From MGBC108787 sp964430695 (GTDB taxonomy: Bacteria; Bacillota_I; Bacilli_A; RF39; UBA660): DNA of 51,172 nucleotides. The notes under the pieces were generated by a model. It ran no database searches and was not told the origin of the DNA. It was given only the letters and a program-made list of their open reading frames with translations. The stretch spans positions 1-51,172 of the forward strand of contig CAYSFO010000005.1 in NCBI GenBank assembly GCA_964430695.1, in the 5' to 3' direction. Of this stretch, positions 7,835-15,373 are shown one piece after another (position 1 is the stretch's first letter; every line of letters begins with the position of its first letter). The position numbers and the translations under genes were made by a program.

Positions 7835-8677
7835 ATGCAAAAATTAAAAAACTATTTAAATTTAATTTTAGGGCTCTTTCTAGCGGCTTTTTCATTTAGT
7901 TTGTTTTTAGCCCCTTACAATTTTGCGGCTGGCGGAGTAAGTGGTCTAGCTTTAATTATTCATAAATTAATAGCAATTGATGAAAGCTTATTTATTTTAA
8001 TCGTCAACACGATTCTGTTAGGAATAAGCTATCTATGTCTTGGAAAAGAAAAAACAAAGAATACGATTTTAGGAGCACTTCTTTTTCCTATTTTTGTGCG
8101 AATCACTGAGTACATAGTTCCCTATATAAAAATAAATGACTTAGAACATATTGTCATTGCTGTTTTAGGAGGAATCCTAAGTGGTATAGGTTATGGCTTA
8201 GTTTTTAAAAGTGGTTTTACTTCTGGGGGAACAGATATCTTAAATCAAATTATTGAAAAATATTTTCATATGCCTATTTCAAAATCCATTATTATTGTAG
8301 ATGGTCTCATTACAATTACTACGGGAGTTGTCTTTGATTTTTCGACCATGTTATACGCCCTAATTGCTCTTGTACTAATTAGTGTATTTAGTAATAAAAC
8401 AATTGTTGGCGTAGGAGAAAGTAAAACTTTATATATCCATTCTCCAAAATACGAAGAAATAAAATATTATTTACACCAGGAAATGAAAGTAGATAGTACC
8501 GATTTTGACGTGGTTGGTGGATATTCTAAGAAAAAAGGCAAAGTAATTTTAACCGTCATTAATACAAACGATTACTATCGTATTAAAGAAGCAATTACGA
8601 TTATTGATCCTAATGCTTTTATAACGGCAACAAACGCTTATCAACTTGTCAATGAGAATATGAACATAAAAAGTTGA
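7835..8677 (+). CDS. YitT family membrane protein (DUF161 plus DUF2179)
   Basis: 280 residues. Five to six membrane segments carry the family's glycine-rich motifs (FAAGGVSGLALI near residue 32 and GFTSGGTDILNQI near 130), followed from about residue 195 by a soluble DUF2179 domain of about 80 residues (KVILTVINTNDYYRIKEAI). Members are integral membrane proteins of Bacillota whose transported substrate or function is not firmly known. It starts two bases after the prfB stop, so it is co-transcribed with prfB. It ends with TGA, one of the observations showing that UGA is a stop in this genome. Confidence 0.88.
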   Translation: MQKLKNYLNLILGLFLAAFSFSLFLAPYNFAAGGVSGLALIIHKLIAIDESLFILIVNTILLGISYLCLGKEKTKNTILGALLFPIFVRITEYIVPYIKINDLEHIVIAVLGGILSGIGYGLVFKSGFTSGGTDILNQIIEKYFHMPISKSIIIVDGLITITTGVVFDFSTMLYALIALVLISVFSNKTIVGVGESKTLYIHSPKYEEIKYYLHQEMKVDSTDFDVVGGYSKKKGKVILTVINTNDYYRIKEAITIIDPNAFITATNAYQLVNENMNIKS

Positions 8678-8718
8678 TTTTATTTGAAGTTTAGCTTAAA
8701 ATAGGGAAAAATTAGGTG

Positions 8719-10074
8719 ATGAATTTGAATTTAGTACTTAACTTTTTAAAAGAATTTTTACAAAAAAATGACACAATCGTTATCGGCGTTTCTGGCGGGT
8801 CAGATTCTATGTGTCTGTTACAACTTTTAATTGACTTAAAAGAAGATTATCATTTGAAACTAATTTGTGCCCATGTAAATCACGGAAAAAGAAAAGAAAG
8901 TGAAGAAGAAAAAGAATTTGTAGAAAATTTTTGCCAAAAAAACAATTGTATTTTTGAATACCAAAAATTAAACTTTAAAAATGAAAAAAACTTTGAAAAC
9001 CAAGCTAGAGAAAAAAGATATGCTTTTTATAATACTTTAATAGAAAAATATCAAGCAAATTATTTAATGACTGCTCATCATGGAGATGATTTGATAGAAA
9101 CCGTTCTAATGCGCCTAACCCGTGGTAGCAACGTGCATGGATACAGTGGATTTGCTATTGTAACCGAGTATCAAAATTATAAATTAGTAAGACCACTCAT
9201 TTTTGCAACGAAAGAAGAAATTGAAGAATATAACCGAATTAACAAAATAGAATATCGTATAGATAAAACAAACGAAAGTGATGCCTATACGAGAAATCGT
9301 TATCGCCATCACCTCCTACCTTTCTTAAAAGAAGAAAATAAAAATATTCATAAAAAGTTTTTAAGATTTAGCGAAGAACTATCTTTAATTGATGAATATT
9401 TAGAAAAACAGACAAAAATTGCCTTGACTAGCGTATATGATTTTGGTACAGTAAATCTGCATGAATTTAAAAAATTAGATTTGGTACTTCAAAGACGTGT
9501 CATTGAATATGCTTTAAAAGAAGAATATAAAAATAATATTCATTTTGTGAACGATTGTCATGTAAAATTAATATTAGATTTATGTCATAGCAATAAACCA
9601 AATTTGAAATTAAATCTGCCATTAAAAAGAATTTTGCAAAAAAGTTATGAAAAAGTCTTTTTTAGTTATATTCATGACATGAAAAGCCAAGAATATATAT
9701 TAGAAGAGAATGTAAAATTAAATGAATTAGAAAGCATTATAAAAATAGATGCTACAAATATTCTAAAAAGCAATTATATATTAAGGCTAGACAGTAAAGA
9801 AATTGCTTTACCACTAAAAGTAAGAAAGAGAAAATCAAGCGATAGAATGCATATTAAAAATATGCAAGGGACGAAAAAAGTAAAAGATATTTTTATAAAT
9901 GAAAAAATTCCTATGGAAAAAAGAGATACATGGCCAGTAGTAATTGATGCAAATGACAATATTCTTTGGCTTCCTGGTTTAAAAAAATCAAACTTTGATA
10001 AAAATAAAGATGAATTTTATGATATAATATATAAATATGTGATTAGTGAGGAGAAAAAAAATGAAGAAAAATAA
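8719..10074 (+). CDS. tilS: tRNA(Ile)-lysidine synthase
   Basis: TilS attaches lysine to C34 of the AUA-decoding tRNA-Ile in an ATP-dependent reaction. The N-terminal PP-loop SGGSDS is at residues 25-30, followed by HVNHGKR, MTAHHGDDLIETVLMRLTRGS and NRYRHHLLPFL, all typical of TilS, then the TilS-specific C-terminal domains. About 451 residues, normal length. The start is uncertain: ATG 8719 is used here, but AGGTG (8714-8718) is better spaced for the in-frame TTG at 8725, and a GTG at 8716 is also open. It overlaps ftsH by 14 bases; in many Bacillota hpt lies between the two, but it is absent here. Confidence 0.95.
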   Translation: MNLNLVLNFLKEFLQKNDTIVIGVSGGSDSMCLLQLLIDLKEDYHLKLICAHVNHGKRKESEEEKEFVENFCQKNNCIFEYQKLNFKNEKNFENQAREKRYAFYNTLIEKYQANYLMTAHHGDDLIETVLMRLTRGSNVHGYSGFAIVTEYQNYKLVRPLIFATKEEIEEYNRINKIEYRIDKTNESDAYTRNRYRHHLLPFLKEENKNIHKKFLRFSEELSLIDEYLEKQTKIALTSVYDFGTVNLHEFKKLDLVLQRRVIEYALKEEYKNNIHFVNDCHVKLILDLCHSNKPNLKLNLPLKRILQKSYEKVFFSYIHDMKSQEYILEENVKLNELESIIKIDATNILKSNYILRLDSKEIALPLKVRKRKSSDRMHIKNMQGTKKVKDIFINEKIPMEKRDTWPVVIDANDNILWLPGLKKSNFDKNKDEFYDIIYKYVISEEKKNEEK

Positions 10075-12034
10075 TACGATGAAAAATTTGTTTCCTTATT
10101 TAGTTTTATTTGTTGTTATTTTCTTTGTACTAACAGTTTTAAATTTTGGTGGTGCTGTTAGTCATGATTTAACAACAGGAGAATTATTAAGTGAATTAGA
10201 AAAAAGTAATGTAACAGAAATTGTAATTACTCCAAGTAGTACGGATTCAGTCTACTATATTGAAGGGAAACTAAATGGATATAAAGAAAAAGAATCATTT
10301 AAATCTAAAGTAGTAGAAAAAGATTTAACAGAAATTACAAGCTATGCCAAAGCAAATGATTTAAAAGTGTATGAAACCAAAAAAGATCCAGGTTCGATTT
10401 CTATTCTATATATAATAGTAAACTTTTTACCATTAATTATTATCGTTGTTGGATCTTACTTCTTATTCACAAAGATGGCAGGAAGCAATAAAAATTCTAT
10501 GGATTTCGGTAGAAGTCGTGCTCGTCTTTCTGAAGATGGAGGAAATATTAAATTTAATGACGTTGCAGGTCTTAAAGAAGAAAAAGAAGAAGTATCTGAA
10601 CTAATTGATTTCTTAAAAAATCCTAAAAAATTTCAAAAACTAGGAGCTCGTATTCCTAAAGGTGTTTTATTAGTAGGGCCTCCAGGAACAGGAAAAACTT
10701 TACTAGCAAAAGCTGTAGCCGGAGAAGCAAACGTGCCTTTCTATTATATCAGTGGTTCTGACTTTGTAGAATTATTCGTGGGAGTTGGAGCAAGTCGTGT
10801 AAGAGATATGTTTAAAGAAGCAAAGAAAAATGCACCTTGTTTAATCTTTATTGATGAAATTGATGCTGTTGGGCGTCAACGTGGTGCAGGACTTGGTGGA
10901 GGACACGATGAACGTGAACAAACGTTAAACCAATTATTAACCGAAATGGATGGATTTGGAGCAAATGAAGGTATCATTATTATTGCTGCAACTAACCGTC
11001 CAGATGTATTAGACCCAGCACTTCTAAGACCTGGAAGATTTGATAGACAAGTAACAGTAAATTTACCAGATACAAAAGAACGTGAAGCTATATTAAAAGT
11101 ACATGCTCGTAATAAAGTACTTGCAAGTAGTGTTAAATTAGATAACATAAGTGCTCGTACACCAGGATTTAGTGGAGCTGACCTTGAAAACCTATTAAAT
11201 GAAGCAGCTTTACTTGCTGTTCGTAAAAACGAAGATGCCATTACAATGGATGACATTGATGAAGCAACTGACCGTGTTTTAATGGGACCAGCAAAAACAT
11301 CTCGTAAAATTACAGATAAAGAGAAGAAACTAGTAAGTATTCATGAATCAGGACACGCTGTCATTGGAATCAAATTAGAAGATGCCAATGAGGTACATAA
11401 AATTACGATTATCCCTCGTGGGATGGCTGGCGGATACACCATGATGCTTCCAAAAGAAGAAAAAATATCTGTTATGACCCAAAAAGAATTATTAGCAATG
11501 ATAACTGGACTTCTTGGAGGTCGTGCTGCAGAAGAGCTATTCTTAGGAGAAATTACGACTGGTGCAAGTGATGACTTCAAAAAAGCAACCAACCTTGCTC
11601 GTAGTATGGTTTCTGAATATGGTATGAGTGAACTAGGCCCTATGCAATATGAACAAAAAAGTGAAGGCGTATTCTTAGGAAGAGATTATAATAAAACAAA
11701 AAATTATTCAGACCAAGTTGCATTAGAAATCGATAGAGAAGTTCGTAAAATTATTGAAAACTGTTATAAAGATGCTAAAAAAATACTAAATGATAACAAA
11801 GACTTAGTAATGACGTTAAGTAAAGCTTTAATAGAAAGAGAAACGTTAACAAAAGAAGAAATAGAATCTTTAGTAACAACAGGAAAAATTGGTGATGATT
11901 TAGAACCTTTAAAAGAAGATGAACCTTCTTTACTAAAGCTAAAGGAAATTGCAAAAGCAAATAAAATCAAAGGTTATACAAAAATGACCAAAGAAGAATT
12001 AGAAAATGCAATTAAAGAATTAGACGAAGAATAA
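10061..12034 (+). CDS. ftsH: ATP-dependent zinc metalloprotease FtsH
   Basis: Membrane-anchored AAA+ protease that degrades unassembled membrane proteins and regulators. Two membrane segments (about residues 12-30 and 112-135) flank a short external domain. Then come Walker A GPPGTGKT (from residue 206), Walker B FIDEID, the second region of homology (ATNRPDVLDPALLRPGRFD), the zinc motif HESGH (428-432) and the third ligand region TTGASDDF. ATG 10061 is preferred over the GTG at 10046 because GAGGAG stands just before it. Beyond the usual end, the last 35 or so residues (LKEIAKANKIKGYTKMTKEE and on) resemble the small Rho N-terminal/SAP-like helical module, an unusual addition. An 8-bp terminator hairpin overlaps the stop codon. 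Confidence 0.96.
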   Translation: MKKNNTMKNLFPYLVLFVVIFFVLTVLNFGGAVSHDLTTGELLSELEKSNVTEIVITPSSTDSVYYIEGKLNGYKEKESFKSKVVEKDLTEITSYAKANDLKVYETKKDPGSISILYIIVNFLPLIIIVVGSYFLFTKMAGSNKNSMDFGRSRARLSEDGGNIKFNDVAGLKEEKEEVSELIDFLKNPKKFQKLGARIPKGVLLVGPPGTGKTLLAKAVAGEANVPFYYISGSDFVELFVGVGASRVRDMFKEAKKNAPCLIFIDEIDAVGRQRGAGLGGGHDEREQTLNQLLTEMDGFGANEGIIIIAATNRPDVLDPALLRPGRFDRQVTVNLPDTKEREAILKVHARNKVLASSVKLDNISARTPGFSGADLENLLNEAALLAVRKNEDAITMDDIDEATDRVLMGPAKTSRKITDKEKKLVSIHESGHAVIGIKLEDANEVHKITIIPRGMAGGYTMMLPKEEKISVMTQKELLAMITGLLGGRAAEELFLGEITTGASDDFKKATNLARSMVSEYGMSELGPMQYEQKSEGVFLGRDYNKTKNYSDQVALEIDREVRKIIENCYKDAKKILNDNKDLVMTLSKALIERETLTKEEIESLVTTGKIGDDLEPLKEDEPSLLKLKEIAKANKIKGYTKMTKEELENAIKELDEE

Positions 12035-12050
12035 ATCGTCTAATTTTTTT
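12020..12050 (+). terminator. Intrinsic terminator overlapping the ftsH stop codon
   Basis: TTAGACGA (12020-12027) / TCGTCTAA (12036-12043) followed by a T run. The stem includes the last ftsH codons and, on the other strand, the last codons of the convergent XRE gene. Confidence 0.85.
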
Positions 12051-12279
12051 TATCTACTTTACTATTTGAAGGATAAGGCTTTCTTTCATTGGTAAAACCA
12101 ATTAAATAATCTATGCTAGTGTTATAATATTTAGCTAAAATCATTAATTTATCAATGGGTATTAACCTTAAACCAGTTTCATATCTAGAGTATTGTACTT
12201 GAGACATTTTTAATATTTTAGCAATTTCAGTTTGTGTTAAATCTTTATCTTCTCGTATTTCTTTTAATCTTTCTAGCAT
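12040..12279 (-). CDS. XRE-family repressor
   Basis: 79 residues with an N-terminal Cro/C1 helix-turn-helix: RLKEIREDKDLTQTEIAKIL, then MSQVQYSRYETGLRLIPIDK and LMILAKYYNTSIDYLIG, followed by a short basic tail. ATG 12279 is chosen; a TTG nine bases upstream (12288) is also open, but AGAGG lies nine bases before the ATG. It is transcribed away from the secreted-protein gene at 12414, and the region between them holds three copies of a palindrome, so it most likely represses itself and that gene. It converges with ftsH and shares its terminator sequence. Confidence 0.88.
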   Translation of the reverse strand: MLERLKEIREDKDLTQTEIAKILKMSQVQYSRYETGLRLIPIDKLMILAKYYNTSIDYLIGFTNERKPYPSNSKVDKKN

Positions 12280-12309
12280 AAATTTCAACCTCTTTATACT
12301 ATTCTACTT

Positions 12310-12381
12310 ATAACCAAATAGTTATGCTTGATTTTAAAACCAAATGGTTATAAAATATACTTAATATAACCGTATAGTTAT
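12310..12381. promoter_or_regulatory. Three operator palindromes for the XRE repressor
   Basis: Three 16-bp imperfect palindromes sharing the pattern A(T/A)AACCnnATnGTTAT: ATAACCAAATAGTTAT (12310-12325), AAAACCAAATGGTTAT (12336-12351) and ATAACCGTATAGTTAT (12366-12381), with starts 26 and 30 bases apart. They fill the divergent region between the XRE gene and the secreted-protein gene, the usual place for lambda-repressor-like operators. Assignment to this repressor is inferred from position. Confidence 0.8.
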
Positions 12382-12413
12382 AAAAGCTAAAAAGTAAGGA
12401 TAGGATAGAAAAT

Positions 12414-13574
12414 ATGAAACTAGAAAAAATTGATAAAAATAAAAAACGAATAACAATGATAGCAATATTGTTAACTACATTTATGGTTCCACAGGTAAAA
12501 GCCATAACAAGTGATAATGTATTATATGGAGAAGGAAATGTAACAGAAGCGTTAGATGAATTAAATGAAAATCTAAACATCTGTTTAAGTGGAGATGCAG
12601 ATGAAACAAAAATACTATCTGGCTATCAAACGTATTACAAAGGCAAACTAGTAGTAGGAACAATACCAAGTAAATCTTCTGCTACTTATACACCAGGGAC
12701 AAGTAATCAAACGATAGCAGCAAATCAATGGTTAAGTGGAGCGCAAACCATCAAAGGGGATAGTAACTTAAAAGCAAGTAACATCGCTTGTGGAGTAACG
12801 ATATTTGGAGTAACAGGAACGAAAGATTGTGCGCCATCAACAATCTTAAGTGGGTTATATAGTACAGCCAAAATAGGAGACTATGTTCAAATGACGCCGA
12901 CAAGCACATCGTATACTATACCATCAAGTTTAACTGGTTATACAAGTGCCCAAACAATAAACCCAAGTGAGTTAAAGTTATGGAGAATTATCCGAATCAA
13001 TGATGATGGAACAATAGAGATGGTATCAGAATATGTATCAAGTACAGTAGTATATTTTGCTGGAGAAGCAGGGTATAAAAATTTCGTAGGTGCACTAAAT
13101 ACAATAGCGGCACAATATGCAAATAGTAACTATACAATGTCTACAAGACATATAGGATATAATAATCAAACAGCCACCATAACAGCAACGTTATCTGCTT
13201 CTACATGTAACATAAGTACAATAGATAATAGTAAAGAAACAAGTGGATGTGGAGATGTATCCTATCAAAGAGATACGAATCTAGTAAGAAGTGTATATGG
13301 AAACCTAAAAGCGAATAAAGTGGCTGCGACCACAACAGCAACAGAATACTGGTTAGCTTCGCGCGTATTGGAAGTCGTTTTTTCCTCAGGCGCACATCGT
13401 TATGGCGGCCGTACCTTGAACACGTATGGGGTTGAGGTTTATAAGCCTTTATATGCAAGTGATTTGTTTTTGACGGGCTCTGGGGATGCGATTCGTCCTA
13501 TCGTTACTCTGAAATCTGGGATTGTTGCAGCATCTGGATCTGGAACAAAATCAAAACCATGGATATTATCTTGA
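12414..13574 (+). CDS. Secreted phage-tail-like/adhesin protein with putative hypervariable C-terminus
   Basis: 386 residues with an N-terminal signal peptide (MIAILLTTFMVPQVKA, cleavage near residue 31). Residues about 60-140 contain the repeat seen in phage tail and surface proteins of Bacillota (TYTPGTSNQTIAANQWLSGA, then IACGVTIFGVTGT). From about 175 comes a DUF6273-like domain: LKLWRIIRINDDGTIEMVS near the start and EYWLASR to AIRPIVTLKSGI near the end. That layout, a lectin-like domain ending in YWLASR...RPIVTLKS, resembles targets of diversity-generating retroelements. The segment 13355-13545 differs sharply in base composition from the rest of the gene. Three operators upstream suggest repression by the divergent XRE protein. 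Probable role: a variable surface or tail-fibre-like binding protein. No reverse transcriptase gene lies in the window. Confidence 0.65.
   Translation: MKLEKIDKNKKRITMIAILLTTFMVPQVKAITSDNVLYGEGNVTEALDELNENLNICLSGDADETKILSGYQTYYKGKLVVGTIPSKSSATYTPGTSNQTIAANQWLSGAQTIKGDSNLKASNIACGVTIFGVTGTKDCAPSTILSGLYSTAKIGDYVQMTPTSTSYTIPSSLTGYTSAQTINPSELKLWRIIRINDDGTIEMVSEYVSSTVVYFAGEAGYKNFVGALNTIAAQYANSNYTMSTRHIGYNNQTATITATLSASTCNISTIDNSKETSGCGDVSYQRDTNLVRSVYGNLKANKVAATTTATEYWLASRVLEVVFSSGAHRYGGRTLNTYGVEVYKPLYASDLFLTGSGDAIRPIVTLKSGIVAASGSGTKSKPWILS
13355..13545 (+). other. Putative variable region (foreign-composition cassette) within the secreted-protein gene
   Basis: My count for 13361-13500 is 68 G/C of 140 (49 percent) and 25 A (18 percent); for 13141-13200, upstream in the same gene, it is 21 G/C of 60 (35 percent) and 25 A (42 percent). 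Codons switch from A-ending (ACA, GCA, GGA) to TCG, CGC, GGC, ACG, CTG and GGG, then return to A-ending codons for the last 15 codons. It encodes the segment from YWLASR through AIRPIVTLKSGI. Adenine depletion confined to the lectin-like tip is what adenine-specific mutagenic retrohoming or cassette exchange would leave. The reading frame is intact. Confidence 0.5.
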
Positions 13575-13606
13575 TTTTCAGACTGCTTTATAAAAATCTA
13601 AAAATT

Positions 13607-13656
13607 ACCAATTTTGTTTGAATTCTAGCGAATTTAACAAATTGGTCTTTTATTTT
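13607..13656 (+). terminator. Hairpin terminator after the secreted-protein gene
   Basis: A long stem of ACCAATTTTGTTTGAATT (13607-13624) against AATTTAACAAATTGGT (13631-13646) with one bulged T and a short loop, followed by CTTTTATTTT. Confidence 0.65.
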
Positions 13657-13693
13657 GGAAAAATATATAACAAATTTTTATAAATAAAGCTCA

Positions 13694-13722
13694 AATTTAA
13701 CAAATTGGTAATTTGTTTTATG
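13694..13722 (+). repeat. Second copy of the hairpin half-site
   Basis: AATTTAACAAATTGGT at 13694-13709 repeats exactly the right arm of the preceding terminator (13631-13646), and is followed by AATTTGTTTTA so that ACAAATT-GGT-AATTTGT forms its own small hairpin. It lies between the terminator and the next gene. It may be a duplicated terminator arm or a second terminator. Confidence 0.45.
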
Positions 13723-13762
13723 CATTATTTTCTGTTATTCTCGCTTCTAAGAGGTGTACAAG

Positions 13763-14251
13763 ATGAAAAGAATAATTACTAAAGATTTATTTATAAAGAT
13801 ATTTGAAAATCCTAAATATAGAAAAAAGTTAGATAAAATGATTTTGAATTTTTTTGGTTTAGATACAAATAAACAAGAAGAGTCAGAATCTATAACAGAA
13901 GACGATGTTGTTTTAGAATTTATTTTGTTTATAAATACAGAATACATATTAAAAATAATCGTAAAAGATACAAAGAAATTATTTACTACATCTAAGAAAT
14001 TTTATATTAATTTGAGTTATAGAGAAGTAGAAAAGTATCATGAATTGTTAATGCCTTGCTACTGGGAAATATATTGTCCCTATTCTCTAAAACATCTTAA
14101 AAAGCAACCAAAACTCATTCTAATAGCAGCTTTATTATCTTGCAAAGATAAAACGGAAATAGAAATGATTTTAAAAGAGTTAAGTATATTTAGCACGAAA
14201 GAAATAAAAGATATTATAAATATGATAGAAGATAAAAAGGATTTAAAATAA
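13763..14251 (+). CDS. Hypothetical protein, possibly degenerate PD-(D/E)XK/Rpn-type
   Basis: 162 residues, soluble, Lys/Glu/Ile-rich. ATG 13763 follows GAGGTG by six bases; the upstream GTG at 13754 is inside that Shine-Dalgarno site. The start (ITKDLFIKIFENPKYRKKLDKMILNFFG) and the helical end (TEIEMILKELSIFSTKEIKD and on) loosely recall the beginning and end of Rpn-type PD-(D/E)XK proteins, but I cannot see the catalytic motif, so this is only a suggestion. It lies between the variable secreted protein and parA in what looks like an accessory insertion, and has no partner gene. Confidence 0.5.
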   Translation: MKRIITKDLFIKIFENPKYRKKLDKMILNFFGLDTNKQEESESITEDDVVLEFILFINTEYILKIIVKDTKKLFTTSKKFYINLSYREVEKYHELLMPCYWEIYCPYSLKHLKKQPKLILIAALLSCKDKTEIEMILKELSIFSTKEIKDIINMIEDKKDLK

Positions 14252-14587
14252 AAGTTATGACTATTTGTGTCGAATTTCTTGAAATATATTTATTTCCAAT
14301 TATAATAACCCCTCGTGTTACTGATTTGAATAATGTCCCATTCATTTATTAAAATAAAAAATGTTTCTTCTTTTTGTGGTCATATTACTTTATTCCCTTT
14401 GCATTATTTTTGATCAGTAACATTAATATGTTTATGAGAACCGTATTTGGTTTTAAAATATAACTGCTTTTATTTTTAATTTTATATGAGTTCCAAAACT
14501 ATGAAATAGAAATGTTTTTATAAAGACAAAAACAGTTTATTGTGTTAAAATATTTCTAGCGACTAAAAATTTGAAAAAGGTGGTATT
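14252..14587. other. Gene-free spacer before parA with a 9-bp inverted repeat
   Basis: No credible ORF. GTTACTGAT (14317-14325) and ATCAGTAAC (14413-14421) form a perfect inverted repeat bounding about 105 bases; this could be the footprint of a tiny MITE-like element or the base of an RNA helix. A weak promoter for parA may be AAGACA about 17 bp before TAAAAT near 14550. No parS consensus was found here. Confidence 0.4.
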
Positions 14588-15373
14588 ATGGCAAAAGTTA
14601 TTTCATTAGTGAATCAAAAAGGAGGCGTTGGTAAAACAACAACAAGCATTAACTTGGCGGCAGCTTTAGGTACAGAAGGAAAAAAGACTCTTTTAATCGA
14701 TTTAGACCCACAAGGCAATGCTTCTAATGGCTTAGGATTAAATACCAATGACTTTGAAAACGATATCTATGATGTTATAACTGGTGCATGTGATATAAAA
14801 AAAGCAATTATCAAAACAAAGTTTCAAAATTTATCCATTATACCTTCTACAATTAATTTAGCAGGTGTAGATGTCGAGTTCGTTAAAAAAATGTTAGAGG
14901 ATACTAGTTTTAGACAAAATGAACAATTACGTTTCAATTTGAAGGAAATTAGAGAAAATTACGATTATATTATTATTGATTGCCAACCATCTTTAGGAAT
15001 ATCAACAATGAATGCATTAGTAGCTAGTGACTCAGTCATTATTCCTGTACAATGTGAATACTTTGCTTTAGAAGGAATAACACAGCTTTTAAATTCAATT
15101 ATCCTAGTACAATCAAACATGAATCCAGATTTAAGAATTGAAGGCGTTTTACTAACCATGTTAGATGGTAGAACAAATATTGGTTTAGAAGTTATTGAAG
15201 AAGTAAGAAAATGTTTTAAAAATAAAGTATTTAATACCATTATTCCAAGACTAGTTCGTCTAGTAGAAGCACCAAGTCATGGAAAACCAATCAATGCCTA
15301 TGATCCAACGAGTCGAGCTACACTTGCATATTCCAATTTAGCAAAGGAAGTGATTAGTCGAAATGGAAACTAA
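14588..15373 (+). CDS. parA: ParA/Soj chromosome partitioning ATPase
   Basis: Deviant Walker ATPase that positions ParB-bound origins and affects replication initiation. 261 residues. KGGVGKTT (residues 11-18) is the deviant Walker A motif with the signature lysine; IDLDPQGNAS and IIIDCQPSLG are the other nucleotide-binding motifs. AAGGTGG precedes the ATG. The gene overlaps parB by 11 bases. The block parA-parB-mscS-DUF951-ychF is the conserved origin-proximal order of low-GC Bacillota, which places this window near the replication origin. Confidence 0.96.
   Translation: MAKVISLVNQKGGVGKTTTSINLAAALGTEGKKTLLIDLDPQGNASNGLGLNTNDFENDIYDVITGACDIKKAIIKTKFQNLSIIPSTINLAGVDVEFVKKMLEDTSFRQNEQLRFNLKEIRENYDYIIIDCQPSLGISTMNALVASDSVIIPVQCEYFALEGITQLLNSIILVQSNMNPDLRIEGVLLTMLDGRTNIGLEVIEEVRKCFKNKVFNTIIPRLVRLVEAPSHGKPINAYDPTSRATLAYSNLAKEVISRNGN

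Noticed and set aside
10876..11592. Long minus-strand open frames inside ftsH, and similar frames antisense to secA, dnaB, rpsL and the Myb-array genes
   Set aside because: They are shadows of strongly coding plus-strand genes, have no ribosome-binding sites and no recognisable motifs.
13763..14251. Small gene after the putatively variable protein as the DGR reverse transcriptase or Avd factor
   Set aside because: No reverse transcriptase motif (such as a YxDD box) is present, and it does not look like the small four-helix Avd protein; its loose resemblance to Rpn-type proteins is noted instead.
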